From NCBI RefSeq assembly GCF_003863365.1, contig NZ_RQXT01000014.1, positions 59,516 to 123,515 on the forward strand: DNA of 64,000 bases, read 5' to 3'. The stretch comes from Mesorhizobium tamadayense (lineage in GTDB: Bacteria > Pseudomonadota > Alphaproteobacteria > Rhizobiales > Rhizobiaceae). Below, one piece after another: positions 56,601 to 64,000 of this stretch. Every line of letters begins with the position of its first letter. Position 1 is the stretch's first letter. The notes beneath the pieces were generated by a model, which saw nothing but the letters and a program-made list of their open reading frames with translations, did not search any database and was not told where the DNA came from. Position numbers and translations under genes: made by a program.

Positions 56601-59581
56601 GTGCAGTACCGTACCGTCTCGCTTCCGGCGGTCTGATCGATCGCAGCCGCCGCGTCAATTTCAGCTTTGATGGCAAGACCTATCAGGGATATGCGGGTGA
56701 CACGCTCGCCTCGGCTCTGCTTGCCAATGGCGTGCGCCTTGTCGGCCGTTCCTTCAAATATCACCGTCCGCGGGGCATCCTATCTGCCGGTCCCGAGGAG
56801 CCGAACGCACTGGTGGAGCTTCGATCGGGCGCACGCCGGGAGCCTAACACCCGGGCGACGGTCGCCGAGCTCTTCGATGGGCTGGAGGCGATGAGCCAGA
56901 ACCGCTGGCCTTCGCTCGCCTTCGACCTGATGTCGATCAATCGGCTGGTTTCGCCCGCGCTGGTTGCCGGCTTCTACTACAAGACCTTCATGTGGCCTGC
57001 GGCCTTCTGGGAGAAGCTTTACGAGCCTGTGATCCGCCGCGCAGCCGGTCTCGGCCGCGCCGCCGGAGCCGAGGATCCCGACCACTACGAGAAGGCCTTC
57101 GCCTTCTGCGACGTGCTGGTGATCGGCGGCGGGCCGGCGGGCCTCTCAGCCGCGCTCGCGGCGGGCCGCAGTGGCGCTCGCGTTATTCTCTGCGATGAGG
57201 ATTTCCGGCTGGGCGGGCGCCTGCTGGCTGAAAAGCGCGAGATCGGCGGAAAGCCTGCGTCGGAGTGGCTCGGCGCGACGCTTGCGGAGCTCGAAAGTCT
57301 GCCCGAAGTGCGCATCATGCCACGCACCAGCATCTTCGGCCTCTATGACCACGGCGTCTACGGGGCGGTCGAGCGCGTTGCGGACCATCTGCCGACGCCG
57401 CCCGCCCATCAACCTCGTCAGCGCAGCTGGCGCATCTATGCAAAGCGCGCGATCCTCGCCGCTGGCGCACTGGAGCGACCGATCGTCTTCGCCGGCAACG
57501 ATCTGCCGGGTGTCATGTTAGCGGGAGCAGTGCGCGCCTATGTCAATCGGTATGGCGTTCTGCCTGGACGTGAAGCGGTGCTATTCACCGCTGGTGACGA
57601 CGGCTGGACGACGGCGCGTGACATCGCCGCCGCCGGGGGGCGCGTCGTTGCTGTCGTTGATGCTCGATGGGAAGCCAGCCCCAATCGCCAAGCACTCGCA
57701 GACAAGATTGGCGCACGCTTTTTCGTTGGAGGCGTGATCGAGAGTGCGGGCGGCGGTCGGCAACTTCGCGATGTAACGGTTCGAGATGCATCAGGGGCGA
57801 CCACTACTCTCGCCTGCGATCTGCTCGCCGTCTCGAACGGTTGGAACCCAACACTGCATCTGACGTCGCACCAAAACGGCAAGCCGCAATGGGACGAGGC
57901 GCTGCAATGCTTCGTGCCAGGCAATTTACCCGAAGGCATGTCGGTTGCTGGTAGTGCTGCCGGGCATTTTACGCTGACCCAAGCTTTAGAGGACGGCGCT
58001 GCACTCGGATTCGAAGCAGTCAAAAGCGTCGGTCTGAAGCCTTCAGGGGCGGAGCCCTTTCAGTCAACCGATCCGGAGGCAGCTGGCGTCACCCCCGTGT
58101 GGCGCGTTGCCGGGGCCAAGGGCAAGGCCTTCGTTGATTACCAGAACGATGTCACCGACAAGGATGTCGAGATCGCCGCGCGCGAGGGCTTCCGGCCGGT
58201 CGAGCATCTCAAGCGCTACACCACCCTGGGCATGGCGACCGACCAGGGCAAGACCTCTAACTTGTCCGGCCTCGCGATCATGGCCGAGCAGACGGGCAAA
58301 ACGATCCCGCAGACGGGCACTACGACCTTCCGACCGCCCTATACGCCGGTGGCGATCGGCGTCCTCGCCGGGCACCATCGCGGCAGGGAATTCAGGCCCG
58401 TGCGACTTACTCCCACCCACGAGGCGTCGCGCGAGATGGGCGCTATCTTTGTCGAATCCGGGCAGTGGCTGCGGGCTCAGTACTATCCGGAGCCAGGGGA
58501 ATCCGACTGGCTGGTGACGGTCAATCGGGAGGTGATGGCCGTGCGCTCGAGCGTCGGCATTTGCGATGTCTCGACGCTAGGCAAGATCGACATTCAAGGC
58601 GCGGATGCCGCCGAGTTCCTTGAGCGGGCCTACATCAACGGCTGGAAGGCGCTGCCTGTCGGCAAGGCTCGATACGGACTGATGCTGCGCGAGGACGGCT
58701 TCGTCATGGACGATGGCACCACTTCGCGCCTCGGTGAGAACCATTTCCTTATGACGACCACAACCGCCAATGCCGGCCGAGTGATGCAGCATCTGGAGTT
58801 CTGCCATCAGGTGCTGTGGCCGGATCTCGACGTCCGCATGGTCTCCGTCTCGGAGCAGTGGGCGCAGGTCGCGGTTGCCGGGCCAAGAGCTCGTGACACG
58901 CTGCGCGGTGTTGTCGATGCTGAGCATGACCTTTCGAACGAAGCCTTTCCCTATTTGGCGGCGCAGGAGATCACGGTCGGCGGACGCATTCCGGCGCGGC
59001 TCTTCCGCATCTCCTTCTCGGGCGAGCTGGCCTACGAGCTCGCGGTTCCGGCCGATTACGGCGATGCGATGATGCGGGCACTGATGCGGGCGGGCGAGGC
59101 TTTCGGCATCACTCCCTATGGCACGGAAGCGCTAGGGGTGATGCGCATAGAGAAAGGTCACGTCGCCGGCAACGAACTCAACGGACAAACTACCGCGCGC
59201 GACCTCGGTCTCGGTAAGATGATGTCGACGAAGAAGGACTACATCGGCCGCATCATGGCCCAGAGACAGGCTCTGGTTGCGCCGGATCGACCAGCTTTTG
59301 TCGGCTTCAAGCCGGTCGATCCCACGCAACGTTTGCGTGCTGGTGCTCATTTCCTCAGCGTCGGCAAAGCCGCCACTATGGAGAATGATGAAGGGCACAT
59401 GACTTCGGTCGCCTACTCGCCTCATGTAAAGCTCTGGATGGGACTTGGCTTGATCAAGAACGGCCCGGCACGCATTGGCGAGCGAGTGCGTGCCTACGAT
59501 CCTGTCCGTAACGGCGATGTCCTTGTTGAGATCTGTTCACCGGTCTTCGTCGACCCTGAAGGAGTCCGCCTCCATGGTTGA
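56597..59581 (+). CDS. soxA: Sarcosine oxidase subunit alpha
   Basis: 994 residues, the usual length. The N-terminal 2Fe-2S-like fold region has GDTLASALLANGVRLVGRSF, the NAD-binding domain LVIGGGPAGLSAALAAGRSG, and the C-terminal aminomethyltransferase (GCV_T) folate domain has FRISFSGELAYELAVPA and MRIEKGHVAGNELNGQT. It binds NAD and tetrahydrofolate and accepts the one-carbon unit from the beta subunit. The start is set by overlap with soxD; the frame is open upstream but overlaps that gene. Confidence 0.95.
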   Translation: MSAVPYRLASGGLIDRSRRVNFSFDGKTYQGYAGDTLASALLANGVRLVGRSFKYHRPRGILSAGPEEPNALVELRSGARREPNTRATVAELFDGLEAMSQNRWPSLAFDLMSINRLVSPALVAGFYYKTFMWPAAFWEKLYEPVIRRAAGLGRAAGAEDPDHYEKAFAFCDVLVIGGGPAGLSAALAAGRSGARVILCDEDFRLGGRLLAEKREIGGKPASEWLGATLAELESLPEVRIMPRTSIFGLYDHGVYGAVERVADHLPTPPAHQPRQRSWRIYAKRAILAAGALERPIVFAGNDLPGVMLAGAVRAYVNRYGVLPGREAVLFTAGDDGWTTARDIAAAGGRVVAVVDARWEASPNRQALADKIGARFFVGGVIESAGGGRQLRDVTVRDASGATTTLACDLLAVSNGWNPTLHLTSHQNGKPQWDEALQCFVPGNLPEGMSVAGSAAGHFTLTQALEDGAALGFEAVKSVGLKPSGAEPFQSTDPEAAGVTPVWRVAGAKGKAFVDYQNDVTDKDVEIAAREGFRPVEHLKRYTTLGMATDQGKTSNLSGLAIMAEQTGKTIPQTGTTTFRPPYTPVAIGVLAGHHRGREFRPVRLTPTHEASREMGAIFVESGQWLRAQYYPEPGESDWLVTVNREVMAVRSSVGICDVSTLGKIDIQGADAAEFLERAYINGWKALPVGKARYGLMLREDGFVMDDGTTSRLGENHFLMTTTTANAGRVMQHLEFCHQVLWPDLDVRMVSVSEQWAQVAVAGPRARDTLRGVVDAEHDLSNEAFPYLAAQEITVGGRIPARLFRISFSGELAYELAVPADYGDAMMRALMRAGEAFGITPYGTEALGVMRIEKGHVAGNELNGQTTARDLGLGKMMSTKKDYIGRIMAQRQALVAPDRPAFVGFKPVDPTQRLRAGAHFLSVGKAATMENDEGHMTSVAYSPHVKLWMGLGLIKNGPARIGERVRAYDPVRNGDVLVEICSPVFVDPEGVRLHG

Positions 59582-60200
59582 GACCCAGAACTTGTTTGCC
59601 TGGACGAAGCGGCATGCTTGGCAGGGCGTTCTCGCGGACGGACATTACGGGAAGGCGGGAAAATCGGGGGTTACCGTTCGACTCCGCACTGGACCGGGCA
59701 TCGCCACCTTCATCGCTTCCACAGAGGGTCATGTGGCCGTAGGCACCGCCATCCGCGAGCGCCTCGGTTTGGTGCTCCCGCTAACCCCAGAGGCGCTTTG
59801 CGCAGGGCACCTTCAAGCCGTCTGGAACGGCCCGGGACAGTGGCTCATTATCGCGGATAATCGTGAGCGTTTCCAAGAGACACTCGCCGATCTCGCAAAA
59901 TTTGGAGCAGTTTCGGACCAGAGCGACAGTCGGGCCGTACTGAGCCTATCTGGTGCGCGCGTTTACGACGTGCTTGCCAAAGGAGTAATGATCGATCTCC
60001 ATCCCGCCAACTTCCCGATTGGCGCGGCTGCCTCGACCAGCATTGCCCAAGTTGGGGCCAGCCTCTGGCGCCGCGCCGACGACCTGGCAGGTCCTGTCTT
60101 CGAGGTCATGGTCGCGCGCAGCTTCTTTGGCAGCTTCTGGTCATGGTTCTCAGCCTCCGCAGCAGAATTTGGCTGCACAGTCCAGGACGAAATCCAATGA
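59574..60200 (+). CDS. soxG: Sarcosine oxidase subunit gamma
   Basis: 208 residues, folate-binding-like (GCV_T-related) subunit. It contains LQAVWNGPGQWLIIA and AVLSLSGARVYDVLAKGV, typical of SoxG. It overlaps the end of soxA by eight bases. Last gene of the operon; purU, folD or glyA, often found next, are missing here and replaced by gene debris. Confidence 0.93.
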   Translation: MVETQNLFAWTKRHAWQGVLADGHYGKAGKSGVTVRLRTGPGIATFIASTEGHVAVGTAIRERLGLVLPLTPEALCAGHLQAVWNGPGQWLIIADNRERFQETLADLAKFGAVSDQSDSRAVLSLSGARVYDVLAKGVMIDLHPANFPIGAAASTSIAQVGASLWRRADDLAGPVFEVMVARSFFGSFWSWFSASAAEFGCTVQDEIQ

Positions 60201-60246
60201 GCAGCCGACATTAGACACGGCCTGCCAGTGCGAAGGCCGGCGCCCC

Positions 60247-60378
60247 TCACGAGGTATCGGGATTGGCGGTCGTGAAGCGTAACCCGGGGGTCAGCGCGAT
60301 GCCGAGCGGCACGCGATTTGCAAGCCGCTTCATTTGAAGGACCATGAACGGCGCGTCGGCCACCACAACGGCGATGAT
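60247..60378 (-). pseudogene. P1-family peptidase (DmpA/S58-type), 3' fragment
   Basis: The minus strand reads IIAVVVADAPFMVLQMKRLA, NRVPLGIALTPGLRF and TTANPDTS, then stop. It resembles the late region of DmpA-like peptidases (APLLPHQLKRLARR, FSTANP). A 5' fragment of the same family lies at 63600-63885. Confidence 0.5.
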
Positions 60379-60389
60379 CGATTTCTATT

Positions 60390-60792
60390 CGGGCGCGTGG
60401 TTTCTCGATCAACGCCTCAAGCATGCCGCCGATCAGCCGGTCGGGGAAGTCAGCCTGCTGGCGCATCAGCAGGTCCTCCAGCCTCTGCAGGCCTTGTCCT
60501 TGGCCGCTTCCGGCACATGATTAATTTCTGCGCCAGATGTCCCTGGCCGGGGCGAATATTTGAGGGAGAACGTCTGTGTATAGGCGACGGCGCCGACAAG
60601 CTGCATGGTCGTATCGAAATCGGCATCGGTTTCGCCGGGAAAACCGACAATGAAGTCGCCGGACACGGCGATATCGGCGCCGCGCGGGCGCGGATGTGAT
60701 CGATCAGCGCGAGATAGACCACAAGCGTATGACGGCGGTTCATGGCTGTGAGGATGCGGTTCGAGCCGCTCTGAACCGGACATGGTGCAGAT
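60390..60792 (-). pseudogene. miaB: miaB fragment (tRNA methylthiotransferase)
   Basis: Pieces in several frames: [58 protein letters not shown], then RQQADFPDRLIGGMLEALIE. These match the radical-SAM C-terminal part of MiaB. This is normally a chromosomal housekeeping gene, so the piece is a displaced relic. Confidence 0.7.
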
Positions 60793-60839
60793 AGGGCATC
60801 AAGGCCGGCAGTCGCGATGCGCGGGAATCAGTTCGTCAT

Positions 60840-61297
60840 CCATGTCGCGCGGGATGGCTGGTGTTATAGCGCAGGCCGGCAATCCCAGAATCGCTGCAAG
60901 CCGGAACAACAGCCTGCCCAGACCCCATTCCCGCCCGTCGGGACCGGCACCATGCTAGGCGTTGACGTTCTGGCCAAGCAGCGCCACGGCCAATGATCTC
61001 GGCGCGCCGGGACTGCCGGTACTTCAGGAACCAGGTACCCGATCTCCTTCAGGAAAGAGTCGGCTTCCATGTCCGAGGCTGCGCCATTCTGGCGATACCA
61101 GTCGTCGATCCTCGACTGCAGAATGTCACGCTTCGCAAGCAGATCGCCGCTTTTTTTGGCCGAGTTCGGCAAGAATGCCGGCAAAGCCGGTCCAGAACTC
61201 CTTCGGTCGATGCCCGTCCAGGTGCGACTTAGACGGCCACGAAATCATGCAACTCCCGAGCAATCTGCAGTCCAGCGATCTCGATGCAATCGTTCAT
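60840..61297 (-). pseudogene. glcB: Malate synthase G N-terminal fragment
   Basis: From the ATG at 61297: MNDCIEIAGLQIARELHDFV, then in shifted frames FWTGFAGILAELGQK, LLAKRDILQSRIDDWYRQNG and FLKEIGYLVPE. This is the start of malate synthase G (full length about 720 residues). It is heavily frameshifted and truncated. Confidence 0.65.
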
Positions 61298-61442
61298 CAA
61301 ATCATCTCCAGGGACGCTTGGCGGCGTGCTGATTTCGGGGTTTTGGCCATGTCAGACAAATCGGGCCAATTCATTCTAAGTCCCAAATGCGCATTCAGTT
61401 CGGAAGATAGTTCGTCACCCCCGACGACGACACTGCCGTGGA

Positions 61443-63470
61443 TCACGCCGCGATGCGAGGGCGGCCGGTGGCGACGGCCACGACATGCGCCTCGATGAAC
61501 AGGCGCTGGCCTTCGATTGTCGAGGCGGAGATGTCGCGCGCGATCTCGATCTCGGCGGTATCGGTCCCGGCGCGACTGGCGCGGTCCGCGACTATGGCGC
61601 GGACGCTGGTCTCGGCGGCGGCGAATGCTGCCCCCTCGTCCCGAAAATCGCGCATGTCGTGGCCCGACGACAGCCGGAACACGCCCTCCACCGGCTGGGT
61701 CACCAGCGCCTCTGCGGACACGCGGACCTGGCCGACGACGGCGCCGAGCGCGTTGGCGACGTCGGTGTGATTAGGCACGATGCAGTCATTGCCAACCAGG
61801 TCCGGCAGCCCGGCATAGTGCAGGCGTGCGGAGGCTCCGAGACCGACCACCGGCCGATCGAGCGCTACGGTCAAGCGCGCAATGCCGTTGCTGCCGTCAA
61901 CTGCGCGCTGAACCAGCGCATGCGCGACAGTAGCGGCGCCGTCGAGCCCGTCCTCGGCAAAGGCAGTTTCCAAGATGACCTCGGCTGAGTAGCGGGTCAG
62001 CGAGACCAGTATGCGTTCGGCGAGTGCTTCCGGAGAGGACGCGATAAACTGGCCGCGGCCATCGCGCTTTCTGGCAAAAAGTTCGGCACCGAGCCGTGCC
62101 GAAGCGGCATTCCAATTGGCTTGCCGTCCAAGAACATGGGCAGCATCCGAAGGCGTGAATCCGGAAATATGCACAAGGCCACGCGCCACAAGCCTGTTCA
62201 GGGTCGCGTTCTGGGCGTTGGAGACCAGGACCTTGTCGAGCGGCAGCGGAATTGTGCCGATCGTCCCGTAGAGCTTGGCCTCCGGCGGCGTCAGTCCGGC
62301 CGCCAGCCGCTCCGGCACGCCGGTACGGACGGCGAAGCGCCCGTCGAGCCGGCTGGTGTTGGCAGCCCGCAGCTGCCTCTCGAGTTCCGCAGTGATCGCC
62401 TCGCCATGCTCCATGCCGGACAGCGCCAGCGGTACCAGCCGGCGGGGGCCGAGCAGAATGCGTGGTTCGAGCGCGCCCTCTTCCAGCGCGACTTCAGAAT
62501 CGCCGCCGAGGCCGAAGGTGCGCATGGCGACAGCCTCGACCATGGTGCGGTAGCCACCGACTGTGGCGCCCTCCGGGTCGAGACGCGGGCGCCCCCGGTC
62601 GAGAACGGCGACGTCGGTGGTGGTGCCGCCGATGTCGGACACCACGGCATTTTCGAGCCCCGTCATGTGGCGGGCGCCGACGAGACTTGCCGCCGGGCCT
62701 GAAAGAATGGTCTCGATCGGCCGGGCGCGGGCAAAGGCCGCCGACACCAGCGCTCCGTCGCCCCGCACCATCATCAGCGGCGCGGCAATGCCGCGCGCCA
62801 CAAGGAAGCCTTCGGTCGCCGCCACCAAGTTGTCGATCATCGAGATCAGCCGGGCGTTAAGTAGCGTCGTCAGCGCCCGCCGCGGGCCGCCCAGCTTGGA
62901 GGAAAGTTCATGGCTGGCGGTGACCGGAAGCCCGGTCTTTTCCCGGATCATGTCGCAGGCAAGGAGTTCGTGCGCCGGATTGCGGGTTGCGAAATAGGCG
63001 CAGACCGCAAAGCCCGAGACGGAGGCGCCAAGCGCCGGCAGCGCCTCTTCGAGGGTGGAGAGGTTGAGTGGTTGCGCCTTGCCATGGACGTCGTGGCCGC
63101 CCGGCACGAAGACGACCGGGTCGCTGCCGAGCGCAGATTTCAACCCATCACGGGCAAGATCGGCCTCTGTGAAACCGATCATCACCAGTGCGATGCGGCC
63201 GCCCTGACCCTCGACCAAGGCGTTGGTGGCAAGCGTGGTCGACATCGACACAAGCTTGATGGCCGCCGGATTGGTGGCTGCCTCGTTGAGGACCGCATCG
63301 ACTGCGCCCGAGATGCCGACCGCTAGATCATGCCGCGTCGTCAACGCCTTGGCCTTGGCCACTACCGTGCCGGAGCCGGCCGGCATCTCGCACCACAGGA
63401 CGGCGTCCGTGTATGTGCCGCCGGTGTCTATCCCGAGGAACAAGGAGGCGGGCTTTTCTCCTGCGATCAT
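61443..63470 (-). CDS. Hydantoinase/oxoprolinase-family protein (HyuA type)
   Basis: 675 residues, ASKHA-type ATPase fold. The N-terminal Hydant_A_N domain has SLFLGIDTGGTYTDAVLWCE, with MSTTLATNALVEGQGGRIAL; the central Hydantoinase_A domain has AVVSDIGGTTTDVAVLDRGR. Such proteins hydrolyse hydantoins or 5-oxoproline with ATP, usually with a HyuB partner, which is absent here. Some relatives reactivate corrinoid proteins in C1 metabolism, which would fit the region. The gene is intact although flanked by pseudogenes. Start at 63470; no strong ribosome site. Confidence 0.88.
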   Translation of the reverse strand: MIAGEKPASLFLGIDTGGTYTDAVLWCEMPAGSGTVVAKAKALTTRHDLAVGISGAVDAVLNEAATNPAAIKLVSMSTTLATNALVEGQGGRIALVMIGFTEADLARDGLKSALGSDPVVFVPGGHDVHGKAQPLNLSTLEEALPALGASVSGFAVCAYFATRNPAHELLACDMIREKTGLPVTASHELSSKLGGPRRALTTLLNARLISMIDNLVAATEGFLVARGIAAPLMMVRGDGALVSAAFARARPIETILSGPAASLVGARHMTGLENAVVSDIGGTTTDVAVLDRGRPRLDPEGATVGGYRTMVEAVAMRTFGLGGDSEVALEEGALEPRILLGPRRLVPLALSGMEHGEAITAELERQLRAANTSRLDGRFAVRTGVPERLAAGLTPPEAKLYGTIGTIPLPLDKVLVSNAQNATLNRLVARGLVHISGFTPSDAAHVLGRQANWNAASARLGAELFARKRDGRGQFIASSPEALAERILVSLTRYSAEVILETAFAEDGLDGAATVAHALVQRAVDGSNGIARLTVALDRPVVGLGASARLHYAGLPDLVGNDCIVPNHTDVANALGAVVGQVRVSAEALVTQPVEGVFRLSSGHDMRDFRDEGAAFAAAETSVRAIVADRASRAGTDTAEIEIARDISASTIEGQRLFIEAHVVAVATGRPRIAA

Positions 63471-63599
63471 CTTTTCATGTTTTCCTGCGTTTGGATGGTT
63501 CCGCGCGTTTAGCCCATCGCTACCCGACTAGGAAGTGCGTCGCGTTGCGCCATCGTCGGCCCTATCTGTCAAACCACGAAATCGGCGCGGTGCGCGGTA

Positions 63600-63885
63600 A
63601 AACTGTCGACGAGGCGGTCGGCAGCCAGCGCCTTGACGCCATGGGCCAGGCCGAGGGGGCAATGAAGGCGCCGCCGCCGTCGATCGTCTCGACCTTAGCC
63701 GTCGATCGCCACTTCGATCAGGCCCTGGACCTTCTTCGACAACACCCGGGCCATCGTCTGAGATGAGCGTCGTGTAGCCAACCAAAACGCCCAACACCAG
63801 TGATGGCGTTGTTGGCGCCGGAATGGCGAACGCCCTGCGCGGGACTTGCCTGATGGCGTATTCCTGTGCGGTTCAGTCCGGTCAT
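63600..63885 (-). pseudogene. P1-family peptidase (DmpA/S58-type), 5' fragment
   Basis: From the ATG at 63885: MTGLNRTGIRHQ, then GANNAITGV and, in another frame, LGVLVGYTTLISDDGPGVVE. It resembles the NAITDVPGV-VGH start of DmpA-like peptidases. Past about 63700 the frames are broken. 63886-64000 shows no gene. Confidence 0.45.
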
Positions 63886-64000
63886 ACGGTCCCGCCTAAA
63901 GTGTTCCAATTGAGTGTCAAAACACTTCCCCAATCCCGCTCTAATCAACCCTTCCTCCGGCTATGTAGGGATCTCTCGCTCGCGACGCTCGACGAAGTCT

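Overview
The window looks like accessory DNA (symbiosis/catabolic plasmid or genomic island) of an alphaproteobacterium of the Rhizobiales, in the Mesorhizobium/Rhizobium/Sinorhizobium sphere. The basis is high-GC coding sequence broken by AT-rich spacers, a high load of rhizobial-type insertion elements and fragments (IS66, RIT, IS91, IS481, IS630, IS6, IS110), many frameshifted genes, and opine/betaine-style catabolic operons. No nif, nod, rep or tra gene and no tRNA or rRNA was seen, so the replicon type is not proven.

Layout. (1) 1-9.6 kb: a nested transposon. An IS66 element (270-9387, 10-bp terminal repeats, perfect 8-bp target duplication GTCCATCT) interrupts an unknown gene. Its tnpC is split by a block holding a RIT element (three tandem tyrosine recombinases, 1031-4423) and an IS91-like element (about 4429-6970). 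(2) 9.8-17 kb: a decayed FAD oxidoreductase, an acetylpolyamine-amidohydrolase-like enzyme, half of an MFS transporter, a saccharopine-dehydrogenase-like enzyme, transposase debris, and a 2-oxoglutarate/Fe(II) oxygenase. (3) 17.6-29.4 kb: a biosynthetic island. On the minus strand are a GHMP (threonine-kinase-like) kinase, a cysteine-synthase-fold PLP enzyme, a fused ATP-grasp/argininosuccinate-lyase protein and a threonine aldolase. On the plus strand are a SAM methyltransferase and a second, unfused ATP-grasp ligase. (4) 29.9-36.9 kb: a DadA-like oxidase and an aldo/keto reductase among IS and plasmid-gene remnants. (5) 36.9-45 kb: a methyltransferase, a damaged methylenetetrahydrofolate-reductase-like gene, a LysR regulator and a ProVWWX betaine/proline ABC transporter. 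(6) 45-53.4 kb: a GlxA/AraC regulator, an aminotransferase, a FAD-linked 2-hydroxyacid oxidase, a D-2-hydroxyacid dehydrogenase, a GntR regulator and a TPP enzyme. (7) 53.7-60.2 kb: a second GlxA/AraC regulator divergent from a complete soxBDAG sarcosine oxidase operon. (8) 60.2-64 kb: fragments of P1-type peptidase, miaB and malate synthase around an intact hydantoinase/oxoprolinase gene.

How the genes work together. The right half reads as uptake and stepwise demethylation of betaine-type compounds: ProX/V/W import, SoxBDAG oxidation of sarcosine to glycine with one-carbon transfer to tetrahydrofolate, and a folate reductase homologue. GlxA-type regulators like those known for glycine betaine/sarcosine control lie beside both modules. 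Two copies of a 19-bp dyad GCGTAA-N7-TTACGC sit on either side of the LysR gene, in front of the transporter and upstream of the folate-gene remnants.

The most novel part is the island at 18.5-29.4 kb. Kinase + PLP synthase + lyase is the set proposed in pacidamycin/friulimicin-type clusters for 2,3-diaminobutyrate from threonine. Here the lyase is fused to an ATP-grasp ligase, and a second ATP-grasp and a methyltransferase follow. I infer a small peptide-like metabolite containing a diamino acid; this is a hypothesis from gene content.
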